Of a stretch of DNA of 64,000 nt, positions 27,108 to 35,119 are shown in pieces (positions within the stretch are counted from its first letter, which is position 1; each line of letters begins with the position of its first letter). The stretch comes from Gemmatimonadota bacterium (lineage in GTDB: Bacteria > JAAXHH01), in contig JAPOZT010000015.1 in NCBI GenBank assembly GCA_026705925.1, forward strand, positions 1-64,000. Direction: 5' to 3'. The translations under genes and the position numbers were made by a program. The notes beneath the pieces were generated by a model. The model had not been told where the DNA came from. It was given only the letters and a program-made list of their open reading frames with translations, and ran no database searches.

Positions 27108-28217
27108 TCAGGTGAGCAGGGCGGACAGCAGGGGCGGCTTGCGTTCAAACTTCTCGACGTACGCTTCGAAGGTTGGCGCCAGACGCATCTTTACCTTGAT
27201 CTGGTGGTCCACCGCGATGGATTCGAGGCGGTGGTCCAGGAAAGGATTCCGGAATCGTTCGATGCAGTCCTCCGCGAAGGACCGGGCGTCTTCCACCTCG
27301 TCCGGCAGCGCCGGCACGATTTCCTCCAGCATCAGTTCCCGCAGCCACGGACCCGTTTCCCCATGGTCGACCGCCTCCCGGACGGTCCGGATCCCCAGAG
27401 GCATGGCCCGGCATACCAGCGCCGTGTGGGCGCCGTTGAGCACCCGCACCTTGCGCAGCGCGTACGGTCGGACGTCAGGCGTACGCGTAATGGCCGGATG
27501 CTCGATGAAGGGCGCGGCGCCCGGCCGGTCCTCCAGGGCCCAGAAGGCGAAGGGTTCGGTCAGCGCCAGCAGCCCGTCGCCGTGGGGATTGGGAAACCCC
27601 GGAGGCGGTTCGATGGTGATCCGGTCCACGAGCGTATGCAGCCAGATCACGCCTTCTTCCAGCCAGCCCAGGAAACCGTCGCCCAGACGCCGCTTCCGCC
27701 CCAGTGCCCGGACCAGCCCGCGCAACGCCTTGGCGTTGTCGTCGATCAGTTCGCAGGGGATGACGGTCACCGGTGCGCCGCCGTGTTCATACCGCGCCAG
27801 GAGCACGGCGAGCAGCTTTCCGGGAAAAGAAACCGGCGGCGCGCCGTCCAGCCGTTCCGTTTCCGGCACGTCGTACCCGGTTTCCGAGGTGTTGGAGAGG
27901 ATGTACTCCGTGGCCGGGTCGCGCCCCGCGGCCAGTACGGTTTCCCAGTCCTCCGCGGCACTCAGAGCCCTCGAAACGCTTTCCACCTCGACGGACTCGT
28001 CGATCCGCCTGCCATCGAGGATCCCCCGTACGCGGATCCGGTAGCGGCCGCGCTGGTCGTTGAATAACCGGGTCCGCCCGGTGCCCGTGGACTGGACCAC
28101 GACGATCCGGCCGATGTCCTGCCCGGCTTGCCTGGCCTCGTGGATGAAGAGGTCGGCGAAGGCGCGGAGGAACCGGCCGCTGCCGAACTGGAGCACCGAT
28201 TCAGCCGGCGTCGCCAT
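27108..28217 (-). CDS. Tagaturonate reductase / mannitol dehydrogenase family protein (UxaB-like)
   Basis: 369 residues. Family landmarks are the N-terminal QFGSGRFLRAF, VIPCELIDDNAKAL, WLHTLVDRI and RKVRVLNGAHTAL. These resemble UxaB (altronate oxidoreductase), which reduces tagaturonate to altronate with NADH. The protein is about 110 residues shorter than E. coli UxaB, so activity on a related sugar acid is possible. It overlaps the MazG stop by 17 bp and precedes a zinc dehydrogenase, forming a minus-strand operon. Confidence 0.85.
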   Translation of the reverse strand: MATPAESVLQFGSGRFLRAFADLFIHEARQAGQDIGRIVVVQSTGTGRTRLFNDQRGRYRIRVRGILDGRRIDESVEVESVSRALSAAEDWETVLAAGRDPATEYILSNTSETGYDVPETERLDGAPPVSFPGKLLAVLLARYEHGGAPVTVIPCELIDDNAKALRGLVRALGRKRRLGDGFLGWLEEGVIWLHTLVDRITIEPPPGFPNPHGDGLLALTEPFAFWALEDRPGAAPFIEHPAITRTPDVRPYALRKVRVLNGAHTALVCRAMPLGIRTVREAVDHGETGPWLRELMLEEIVPALPDEVEDARSFAEDCIERFRNPFLDHRLESIAVDHQIKVKMRLAPTFEAYVEKFERKPPLLSALLT

Positions 28218-28992
28218 CCGGCTCCCTTCGCTTGGCCTCGTCCCAGAGGGCGTCCAGTTCCTCGAAGGTGGCCTTTTCCAGGCTTTCTCCCTTGAGTTCG
28301 AGAGCGGCCTCGATAAACCGGAATCGGCGGATGAACTTGTCGTTGCTCCTTCTCAGGGCATCCTCCGGCGGCACGTTGAGGTGGCGGGAAAGGTTCACCA
28401 GGGAGAACAGCAGGTCGCCCATCTCCTCCTCGATCTTCGCCCGGTCCCCGTGCTCCAGGGCCCGGCGTACCTCGCCGATTTCCTCGCCGACCTTCTCGAG
28501 CACCGCTTTGACGTCGTCCCAGTCGAAGTTGACCCGGGCGACCTTCTCCTGGATGCGGTAGGCGCGGAGCAGGGCCGGCATGCCCGCCGGGAGGCCGTCC
28601 AGCACCGACTTTGGGCCTTCCTCGCCTTTCTCCTCCTGCTTGATCTTCTCCCAATTGGTCAGCACCTCTTCGGCCGTATCCGCCCGGATGTCCCCGAAAA
28701 CATGGGGATGGCGCCGGACGAGCTTGTCGTTGATCGCCCGGGCGACGTCATGGATGTCGAACCGCTGCTCCTCGGCGGCGATCTGCGCGTGGAAGACGAC
28801 CTGGAGGAGCAGGTCCCCCAATTCGTCCCGGAAGTCGCCGTCCTCGCCGTTGTCCAGCGCGTCCAGCACCTCGTAGGCCTCCTCGATCAAGTACGGCCGC
28901 AGCGTCTGGTGGGTCTGTTCCTGGTCCCAGGGACAGCCTCCCTTCGACCTGAGTTTCGCCATGATGTCCACGAGTTCTTCGAAGGGGGTCAT
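28201..28992 (-). CDS. mazG: Nucleoside triphosphate pyrophosphohydrolase MazG
   Basis: 263 residues, typical of the two-domain MazG. The N-terminal domain has CPWDQEQTHQTLRPYLIEE and ELGDLLLQVVFHA, containing the EExxE/ExxD magnesium-binding helices; a second MazG repeat (EEEMGDLLFSLVNL) follows. It hydrolyses NTPs and dNTPs to monophosphates, limiting use of damaged nucleotides and modulating nucleotide stress responses. It is the first gene of the run with UxaB-like and dehydrogenase genes; this coupling is not functionally obvious. Confidence 0.94.
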   Translation of the reverse strand: MTPFEELVDIMAKLRSKGGCPWDQEQTHQTLRPYLIEEAYEVLDALDNGEDGDFRDELGDLLLQVVFHAQIAAEEQRFDIHDVARAINDKLVRRHPHVFGDIRADTAEEVLTNWEKIKQEEKGEEGPKSVLDGLPAGMPALLRAYRIQEKVARVNFDWDDVKAVLEKVGEEIGEVRRALEHGDRAKIEEEMGDLLFSLVNLSRHLNVPPEDALRRSNDKFIRRFRFIEAALELKGESLEKATFEELDALWDEAKRREPDGDAG

Positions 28993-29050
28993 AGGGGTTG
29001 TGTCAGGTCGTAAGTTGAGCTTGGTAAATACGATTCAGGTACCGTAGGCG

Positions 29051-29398
29051 TTACATTTTTTTTTCGTCGACTATGTCTTCAAGTTCTTTGATTAAGGAAG
29101 GCAAATCGTTTCGAATGATCTTCCACAAGATATCGAGGTTGACGTCATCGTACCCGTGGACAAGCCGGTTGCGTGCTCCAATGATCTGAGGCCAAGGAAT
29201 CGTAGCGTGTTTCTGCTTTGTCTTTTCGGACACGCGGTTGGCCGCTTCCCCAACGGTTTCCACCAACTTCAACAGGGCGAGTTGCCTTATCCTGTCTTCA
29301 AACAGCTTGTTCAGAGATATCCCTTCAGTCAGTTCGACTGCTTCCACAGCGTAATTACGCATATCCACGAGGCTTACGCGATCATCACGTTTGCTCAT
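29051..29398 (-). CDS. hepT: HEPN-domain toxin HepT (DUF86)
   Basis: 115 residues with the HEPN ribonuclease motif RX4HXY seen as RNRLVHGY near residue 82. HepT family proteins are RNA-targeting toxins neutralised through AMPylation by an adjacent MNT-domain antitoxin. The N-terminal part YAVEAVELTEGISLNKL is also typical of DUF86. Its start overlaps the mntA gene by 14 bp, with the antitoxin gene first, as in known MNT-HEPN modules. Confidence 0.9.
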   Translation of the reverse strand: MSKRDDRVSLVDMRNYAVEAVELTEGISLNKLFEDRIRQLALLKLVETVGEAANRVSEKTKQKHATIPWPQIIGARNRLVHGYDDVNLDILWKIIRNDLPSLIKELEDIVDEKKM

Positions 29399-29696
29399 AC
29401 TGCACCTCGGCGGTATTGAGTATCTCTTCCCGAAGAATCCAATTTCGGCTGTTTTCGACCCCTTTGAAAGTGTACAGGTCTACTCGCCGACCAAGTACTT
29501 TCGATAGTTCGTCCTGTATGGTGAAAAAATCCAGGCCCGGTGTCTTGCCCGGCTCGAAATCCACCAGTATGTCCACATCGCTTTCAGGCGTGAAATCGTC
29601 GCGCAGAACAGACCCGAACAGGGCAAGGCGCCTGATATGGTGCCGCTGGCAGAATTCAGCGATCTTATTGTTGGGTATGTTAATACGTACGTTCAT
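29385..29696 (-). CDS. mntA: MNT-domain nucleotidyltransferase antitoxin (MntA-like)
   Basis: 103 residues of minimal nucleotidyltransferase fold. The active-site pattern GSVLRDDFTPESDVDILVDF has the GSxxRxD...SDxDxxV layout with both metal-binding aspartates intact, so AMP transfer is plausible. It precedes and overlaps hepT. Expected role: antitoxin that modifies the HEPN toxin. Confidence 0.9.
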   Translation of the reverse strand: MNVRINIPNNKIAEFCQRHHIRRLALFGSVLRDDFTPESDVDILVDFEPGKTPGLDFFTIQDELSKVLGRRVDLYTFKGVENSRNWILREEILNTAEVQYEQT

Positions 29697-29863
29697 GACT
29701 GGTGTTTCCCTGGCTTTAAAACACGCTAAACAACCACAAAATGAAACCGTATCTTACAATAACCAGAACCGGTCAGGAATCAAGCCGTAATTTGCCGCGT
29801 CGCTACAGGATGACACCATGCATGAAACTTCGCTCCAACCGCCCGTATCCACGAAGAAAACTA

Positions 29864-29892
29864 TTGACGTAAGCCCTTGATAAATCTACATT
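29864..29892 (+). promoter_or_regulatory. Probable promoter of the HNH-scpAB-rluB operon
   Basis: TTGACG (29864-29869) and TACATT (29887-29892) are separated by 17 bp. Transcription would begin near 29899, about 80 nt ahead of the HNH start codon. Confidence 0.55.
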
Positions 29893-29979
29893 GTCTAGGT
29901 TTAACGGGGATCGTTCCCGTAACCGGTTCAGGATCGTTTCGCAAGGGAGGAACTGGGGTCTCGGAAAGGCGTGCAAGGC

Positions 29980-30519
29980 ATGGTAAGCGAACATGTCCTC
30001 GTTCTGAACCAGAACTACGAGCCTTTGAGTGTTTGTACGGCAAGACGGGCGGTCATTCTCGTTTTTCTGCGCAAGGCGGAGATCATCGACAAATATGCGG
30101 ACCCGGTGCGGGGCGTATACACGCTGTTCGACCGGCCCAGTATCGTCCGGCTCGTGAACTTCGTTCGCATACCCAGCAAGGGCATCATGCTTTCGCGCAA
30201 GAACATCCTGAAGCGCGACGGCCACCAGTGCCAGTATTGCAGCACGACGAGGGGCCCCCTGACCGTGGATCATGTCCTGCCCAGGTACCTGGGCGGCAGG
30301 GACAGCTGGGAGAACATGGTCTGCGCGTGCCAGCGTTGCAACAACAAAAAGGGGGACAGGCTGCCGGAAGAGGTGAACATGGCGCTGCGGCGCAAGCCCA
30401 AGGCGCCCACCAGGATACACTTTATTCGAGACTTCATTGGCATCCACCATCATTCCTGGCGCCCGTACCTGTTTCTGAAGAACGAACGGCCGGAAGAACT
30501 GCTATGGCCTACCAGGTAA
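29980..30519 (+). CDS. HNH endonuclease family protein
   Basis: 179 residues. An N-terminal region with VLVLNQNYEPLSVCTARRA is followed by an HNH core: CQYCSTTRGPLTVDHVLPR, then NMVCACQRCNNKK, with the paired zinc CxxC motifs and the DH catalytic His. The NQNYEPL family occurs widely as a chromosomal housekeeping-type HNH protein of unknown role, not as a typical restriction enzyme. The ATG at 29980 was preferred over GTG at 29971 because GGAAAGG lies ten bases before the ATG. Its 3' end overlaps scpA by 16 bp. Confidence 0.88.
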   Translation: MVSEHVLVLNQNYEPLSVCTARRAVILVFLRKAEIIDKYADPVRGVYTLFDRPSIVRLVNFVRIPSKGIMLSRKNILKRDGHQCQYCSTTRGPLTVDHVLPRYLGGRDSWENMVCACQRCNNKKGDRLPEEVNMALRRKPKAPTRIHFIRDFIGIHHHSWRPYLFLKNERPEELLWPTR

Positions 30520-31250
30520 GGCTCGAACACTTCGAAGGACCGCTGGACCTCCTGCTGTTTCTGATCAGGGAACACGAGGTGGATATCTACGACATTCCCA
30601 TCTCGCTGGTCACGCAGCAGTACCTTCAGTATCTCGAGCTGCTCAAACTGCTCGATCTCGAAGTCGGCAGCGAGTACCTGCTCATGGCGGCGACGCTCTT
30701 GCGCATCAAGTCGAAGATGCTCCTGCCCCGCCGGCCCGAAGAGGAGGAAGAAGAAGGCGCGGACCCGCGGGAAGAACTCGTGCAGCGCCTGCTGGAGTAC
30801 CGGCAGTTCAAGGAAGCGGCCGGCGTGCTGAACGAGCACCAGGACCGCAATGCCGACGTGTTCTACCATCCGCCCGCGGAGCACCCGGACGAGGACCTGA
30901 ACGGCGTGGAAACGCTCGATACCCGCCTGGCGGGCAACCTGAATCTCTGGGACCTGCTGCAGGCCTTCAAGTTCACGCTGGACCGCGCAAAAGACGATTT
31001 CGACCGGACCGTGGAGCGGGAGACCCTGTCGATCGAGGACCGGATGGACGATATCCTGGATCACCTGAAGCAGCGGAAGAACCTGTTCTTCAGTGCGCTC
31101 TTCCAGGAGGATCTCTCGCGGCCCTTTCTGATTATCACCTTCCTGGCCCTGCTGGAACTGATCCGGCAGAACCGGGTGGTGTTCGAGCAGACCGATACGC
31201 TGGGTGAGATCTGGCTGACCCTTTCCGATTCGGTAGGTACCTCGTCGTGA
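30504..31250 (+). CDS. scpA: Segregation and condensation protein A
   Basis: 248 residues. The N-terminal kleisin part has YQVRLEHFEGPLDLLLFLI and VDIYDIPI, the family hallmarks, and a C-terminal winged-helix part includes FLALLELIRQNRVVFEQ. It bridges SMC heads in the condensin-like SMC-ScpAB complex. A Glu-rich linker (EEEEEEGA) lies at about residue 77-84. The start overlaps the HNH gene, implying translational coupling, and scpB follows 13 bp later. Confidence 0.93.
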   Translation: MAYQVRLEHFEGPLDLLLFLIREHEVDIYDIPISLVTQQYLQYLELLKLLDLEVGSEYLLMAATLLRIKSKMLLPRRPEEEEEEGADPREELVQRLLEYRQFKEAAGVLNEHQDRNADVFYHPPAEHPDEDLNGVETLDTRLAGNLNLWDLLQAFKFTLDRAKDDFDRTVERETLSIEDRMDDILDHLKQRKNLFFSALFQEDLSRPFLIITFLALLELIRQNRVVFEQTDTLGEIWLTLSDSVGTSS

Positions 31251-31263
31251 AGGAGCAGGGGAC

Positions 31264-32022
31264 ATGCAGAAGAAACTGATCATGGACCAGGCGCAACTGG
31301 ACGAATACCGCGCGATCACGGAAGCCGTGCTCTTCGCCAGTGACGCGCCGCTCAGCCTGACCGAACTCAGCCGCATCATGGACGACGTGGGCGAGGACCT
31401 GGTCGGTGCTTGCATCGAAGCCCTGAACGAGAAGTATACGCAGGGCGGCCACGGCTTCGAAATCCGGCACGTGGCCAACGGCTACCAGCTCAGCAGCAAG
31501 GTGGATTACGCGAAATGGATCCGCCGGCTATATCGGGGCAGGATCCCGTCGCGGCTCACCCAGGCCGCCCTGGAATGCCTTTCGATCGTCGCGTACAAGC
31601 AGCCGATCAGCCGTTCCGAAGTGGAGGCCATACGCGGGGTGAACGTCGACGGCGTGCTTCGGACGCTGCTGGACCGGAACCTTATACGCATCGCCGGCAG
31701 GGGGGAAGGTGTCGGCCGGCCGATTCTCTATGCGACGACGGGTGATTTCCTCCGGTATTTCGGGCTCAACAAGCTGTCGGACCTGCCCAAACTGGACGAG
31801 CTGAACGAGCTGTTGAAGGACCAGGATATCGAGTTGGACGATGTAGAGGAGCAGCTGGACTCGTCACTGTTCCCGCGGCCGGGACAGTCAGGCAGTCCGG
31901 ACAGTCCAGGCGGTCCAGGCGGTCCGGAAGGTCCGGCGGGTGAGACGTTGGGCGAGGCGACGGGCGGAACGGATGAGCAAGTATCGGATGAGAAAATAGT
32001 GTCGACCGATGAGACTGAATAG
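31264..32022 (+). CDS. scpB: Segregation and condensation protein B
   Basis: 252 residues. The tandem winged-helix domains of ScpB are seen in AITEAVLFASDAPLSL and LECLSIVAYKQPISRSEVE...RGV, ending about residue 175. The remaining ~75 residues are a low-complexity tail with a Gly/Pro/Ser segment (about residues 206-222) encoded by 9 bp-like GGCGGTCCx repeats. Partner of ScpA and SMC in chromosome segregation. The 3' end overlaps rluB by 14 bp. Confidence 0.92.
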   Translation: MQKKLIMDQAQLDEYRAITEAVLFASDAPLSLTELSRIMDDVGEDLVGACIEALNEKYTQGGHGFEIRHVANGYQLSSKVDYAKWIRRLYRGRIPSRLTQAALECLSIVAYKQPISRSEVEAIRGVNVDGVLRTLLDRNLIRIAGRGEGVGRPILYATTGDFLRYFGLNKLSDLPKLDELNELLKDQDIELDDVEEQLDSSLFPRPGQSGSPDSPGGPGGPEGPAGETLGEATGGTDEQVSDEKIVSTDETE

Positions 32023-32731
32023 ATACATGGCCCAGGCGGGCGTCGCCTCCCGGAGGCACAGCGAAGCGATGATCGTGGCCGGCCGGGTCAAGCTGAACGG
32101 CGAGACGGTGGTCTCCCTGGCCACGCAGGTCCATCCCGATTCGGATGTCGTGACGGTCGATGACCGGACGCTGGAGGTGTCGGCGGCACGGAAGTGTTTC
32201 CTGCTCAACAAGCCGGCCGGATACCTGACCACGTTGAGCGATCCGTTCGGCCGGCCGACGGTGGCCTCGTTGATCCGGGACATCCCGGAGCGCGTCTATC
32301 CCGTCGGCAGGCTGGACCGGGACTCGGAGGGCCTGCTGCTCCTGACGAACGACGGCGCATTGGGTAACAAGCTGATGCATCCGCGTTTCCGTTGTGAAAA
32401 GGAGTATCACGTCCTCGTAAAGGGCGTGCCGCGGGAAGACACGCTGCGAAGGCTGAGAGAAGGCGTTGTGCTGGACGGCAGGACCACGGCGAAGGCCGGT
32501 GTGGAATCGATCCGGCGCACGGAGCGCGGCACCTGGCTTTCGATCGTGTTGCACGAGGGCCGCAAGCGCCAGATCCGGAGAATGTGCGACCTGGTGGGGC
32601 ATCCCGTGATGCGGTTGATCAGGGTACGGCTGGGTGGATTGGCCGACGACGGCCTTCCCGCCGGGAAATGGCGCGCGCTTACCCATGGAGAAATCGAGGA
32701 ACTTGAGCCGGTGGGAAGCATGACCGGCTGA
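32009..32731 (+). CDS. rluB: 23S rRNA pseudouridine synthase, RluB type
   Basis: 240 residues. An S4 RNA-binding domain (RLNRYMAQAGVASRRHSE...) is followed by the RsuA/RluB/E/F catalytic core with GRLDRDSEGLLLLTNDG, where the Asp after the Arg is the nucleophile, and the C-terminal KRQIRRM motif. It converts a uridine in 23S rRNA to pseudouridine; the position is inferred as the RluB site from the scpAB-rluB gene order. Confidence 0.9.
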   Translation: MRLNRYMAQAGVASRRHSEAMIVAGRVKLNGETVVSLATQVHPDSDVVTVDDRTLEVSAARKCFLLNKPAGYLTTLSDPFGRPTVASLIRDIPERVYPVGRLDRDSEGLLLLTNDGALGNKLMHPRFRCEKEYHVLVKGVPREDTLRRLREGVVLDGRTTAKAGVESIRRTERGTWLSIVLHEGRKRQIRRMCDLVGHPVMRLIRVRLGGLADDGLPAGKWRALTHGEIEELEPVGSMTG

Positions 32732-32750
32732 AGGACTTTTTTCGTTCGGG

Positions 32751-32786
32751 CGGACCGGTCCCGGAGTGGCCGCGGTCCGTGTTTTT
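32751..32786 (+). terminator. Possible intrinsic terminator or attenuator between rluB and rpsA
   Basis: CGGACC (32751-32756) can pair with GGTCCG (32774-32779), followed by a TGTTTTT tract. The loop is long (17 nt) but contains further self-complementary GGCC segments. It would separate rpsA from the scpAB-rluB transcript or attenuate it. Confidence 0.35.
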
Positions 32787-32807
32787 CATCCATCAAGGAG
32801 GAGTGAC

Positions 32808-35060
32808 ATGTCAGAGGACTCACCGAAGACTACCGAGGTCGAGGAGGCCGAGGCGTCTTCTTCACCCGCCGAACTCGCGGAGGCGGCTAAAGAGGTATCC
32901 GCGGAACCACCCGCAACGGATTCGGAGCAAGACGGGCCGGCGGAGCCTTCCGCCGAGCCGGAGACCGCCGTGGCGACGGAGACGGCCGTAGCAACGGAAA
33001 CCGCCGAAGCGGCGGAAACCGCCAAGCCGGCCGACGAAACGGAACCCGCTTCCCCGAAGCGTCCGTACCGGCTGCCCAAGTGGGTGGACGAGCAGGACCT
33101 GAATCAACAGGAACTCGAAGAATACGAACAGATGTTCCAGATGTATGACGAGACCCTGAAGGACATCGTGGAAGGCGAGATCGTTCCCGGCCAGGTCATC
33201 GCGATTGAGAACGGCGAAGTCATCATCGATGTCGGGTTCAAGTCGGAAGGCGCGATCTCCCTGTCCGAGTTCACCGACCCCGACGAACTCGAGATCGGCC
33301 AGGACATCGAGGTCTTCCTGGAGGATATGGAAGCCCAGGAAGGGCAGCTCGTGCTGTCCAAGCAAAAAGCCGATTTCATGAAGGTCTGGGACAAGATCAA
33401 GGACGCCCACGAGGAGGGCGCCGTGGTGGAAGGCCAGATCCTGCGTCGCATCAAGGGCGGGCTGGTGGTCGACCTGTTCGGCGTGGATGCCTTTCTGCCC
33501 GGCTCGCAGGTGGCGTTGAAGCAGACGCCGAACCTGGACCAGTTTATCGGAGAAATGCTTCCCTTCAAGATCATCAAGCTGAACAAGAGCCGCAGGAACA
33601 TCGTGGTGTCCCGTCGCGTGGTGCTCGAGGTCGAGAAGGAGAAGCAGAAGCAGGCCATCATCGCCGAACTCGACCGCGGCCAGGTCCGCAAGGGCGTGGT
33701 CAAGAACATCACGGATTTCGGCGCGTTCGTGGACCTGGGCGGCATCGACGGGCTGCTGCACATCACGGACATCTCCTGGGGACGCATCGGCCACCCTTCC
33801 GAACTGGTGACCATCGGCAGCGAGATTACCGTGGCCATCCTGGAGTTCGACCGGGAACGCGAACGGATTTCGCTGGGCCTCAAGCAGCTCGAGCCCTATC
33901 CCTGGGCGAACGTCGAGGAGAAGTATCCGGTCGGTTCGAGGATTACGGGCCGGGTCGTCAGCATCACCGACTACGGGGCCTTCGTGGAACTCGAACGGGG
34001 CGTGGAGGGGCTGATACACATTTCCGAAATGTCCTGGACGAAACACGTGACCCATCCTTCGAAGATGGTGACGGTCAACGAGAACGTGGACGCCATGGTC
34101 CTCAAGGTGGATCAGCAGAACGAGAAGATCTCCCTGGGCATGAAGCAGACCCAGCCGGACCCGTGGCTGTCGCTTAACGAGCGGTACAACGTGGGCGCCA
34201 TGGTTCGCGGACGCGTGCGCAACATCACCGCTTTCGGCGCGTTCGTGGAAATCGAAGAGGGCATAGACGGACTGGTCCATATCTCCGACATGTCCTGGAC
34301 GCGGCGGATCAAGCACCCCAGCGAAGTCGTCAGGAAGGGTGAAGAGATCGACGTGATGGTCCTCAACATCGATCCCGAAGCCCGGCGCGTCTCCCTCGGC
34401 ATCAAGCAGGTCTCCGAGGATCCGTGGATCTCGCTTGCCGAGGTCTATCCGGTGAACACCGAGACGACGGGAGTCATCATCCGGCTCCTCGAACGGGGCG
34501 TGGTCGTCGAGCTTTCACACGAAGTGGAGGGATTCGTCCCCATTTCGCAGCTCAATCATCCGGAAATCAAGCGGCCGGGCGATGCCTTCAAGGAAGGCGA
34601 GGAGATCCCGTTGAAGGTCATTGAATTCGACGGGAAGAACCGCCGGGTCGTACTCAGCGTGAAGGCCTACTTCCGCGACCGGGAACGGGCTGAAATCGAC
34701 GACTACCTGAGCAAGCACCCCGTGGCGGGTACCGTGATCGGCGATGTAGTGGCCGTTGAAGAAGAGGCCGCCGAGACCGGGGAAGCCGCTAAGGCGGAGA
34801 AAGCCTCCAAGGCCGAGAAAGCAGCAAAGGCCAAGGACGCAGCAAGGGCAGAGGACACCGCCGAGGCCGTGGAAACCGCCGAGGCCGAGGAAACCGAAGA
34901 GGCTGAGGACGCGGTCCAGGCCGAGGCTACCGCCGAGGTCGAGGAAACCGCTCAGGCCGAGGACGCAGCCGAGGCAGAGAACACAGCCGAGGTCGAGGAA
35001 ACCGCTCAGGCCGAGGCTACCGCCGAGGCGAGTGACGCGGCCAAAGACGAGAACGCCTAG
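32808..35060 (+). CDS. rpsA: 30S ribosomal protein S1 with long acidic/Ala-rich N- and C-terminal extensions
   Basis: 750 residues. The start is supported by AAGGAGGAG directly upstream. After an 80-residue Ala/Glu/Thr-rich leader, six S1 (OB) domains follow at roughly residues 125-195, 205-275, 290-365, 378-450, 463-540 and 550-620. The last ~105 residues are almost only Ala, Glu, Thr, Lys and Asp in degenerate AEETAEAEDA-like repeats. S1 recruits mRNA to the 30S subunit. Usual S1 proteins of this length class are about 550-600 residues, so the extensions are notable. The cmk gene that often lies upstream is absent. Confidence 0.93.
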   Translation: MSEDSPKTTEVEEAEASSSPAELAEAAKEVSAEPPATDSEQDGPAEPSAEPETAVATETAVATETAEAAETAKPADETEPASPKRPYRLPKWVDEQDLNQQELEEYEQMFQMYDETLKDIVEGEIVPGQVIAIENGEVIIDVGFKSEGAISLSEFTDPDELEIGQDIEVFLEDMEAQEGQLVLSKQKADFMKVWDKIKDAHEEGAVVEGQILRRIKGGLVVDLFGVDAFLPGSQVALKQTPNLDQFIGEMLPFKIIKLNKSRRNIVVSRRVVLEVEKEKQKQAIIAELDRGQVRKGVVKNITDFGAFVDLGGIDGLLHITDISWGRIGHPSELVTIGSEITVAILEFDRERERISLGLKQLEPYPWANVEEKYPVGSRITGRVVSITDYGAFVELERGVEGLIHISEMSWTKHVTHPSKMVTVNENVDAMVLKVDQQNEKISLGMKQTQPDPWLSLNERYNVGAMVRGRVRNITAFGAFVEIEEGIDGLVHISDMSWTRRIKHPSEVVRKGEEIDVMVLNIDPEARRVSLGIKQVSEDPWISLAEVYPVNTETTGVIIRLLERGVVVELSHEVEGFVPISQLNHPEIKRPGDAFKEGEEIPLKVIEFDGKNRRVVLSVKAYFRDRERAEIDDYLSKHPVAGTVIGDVVAVEEEAAETGEAAKAEKASKAEKAAKAKDAARAEDTAEAVETAEAEETEEAEDAVQAEATAEVEETAQAEDAAEAENTAEVEETAQAEATAEASDAAKDENA

Positions 35061-35119
35061 AAAACCGGGGAAGCGGACGGTTGAACACCGGTCCGTGACC
35101 AGCGGGACAGAGGTCTTTC

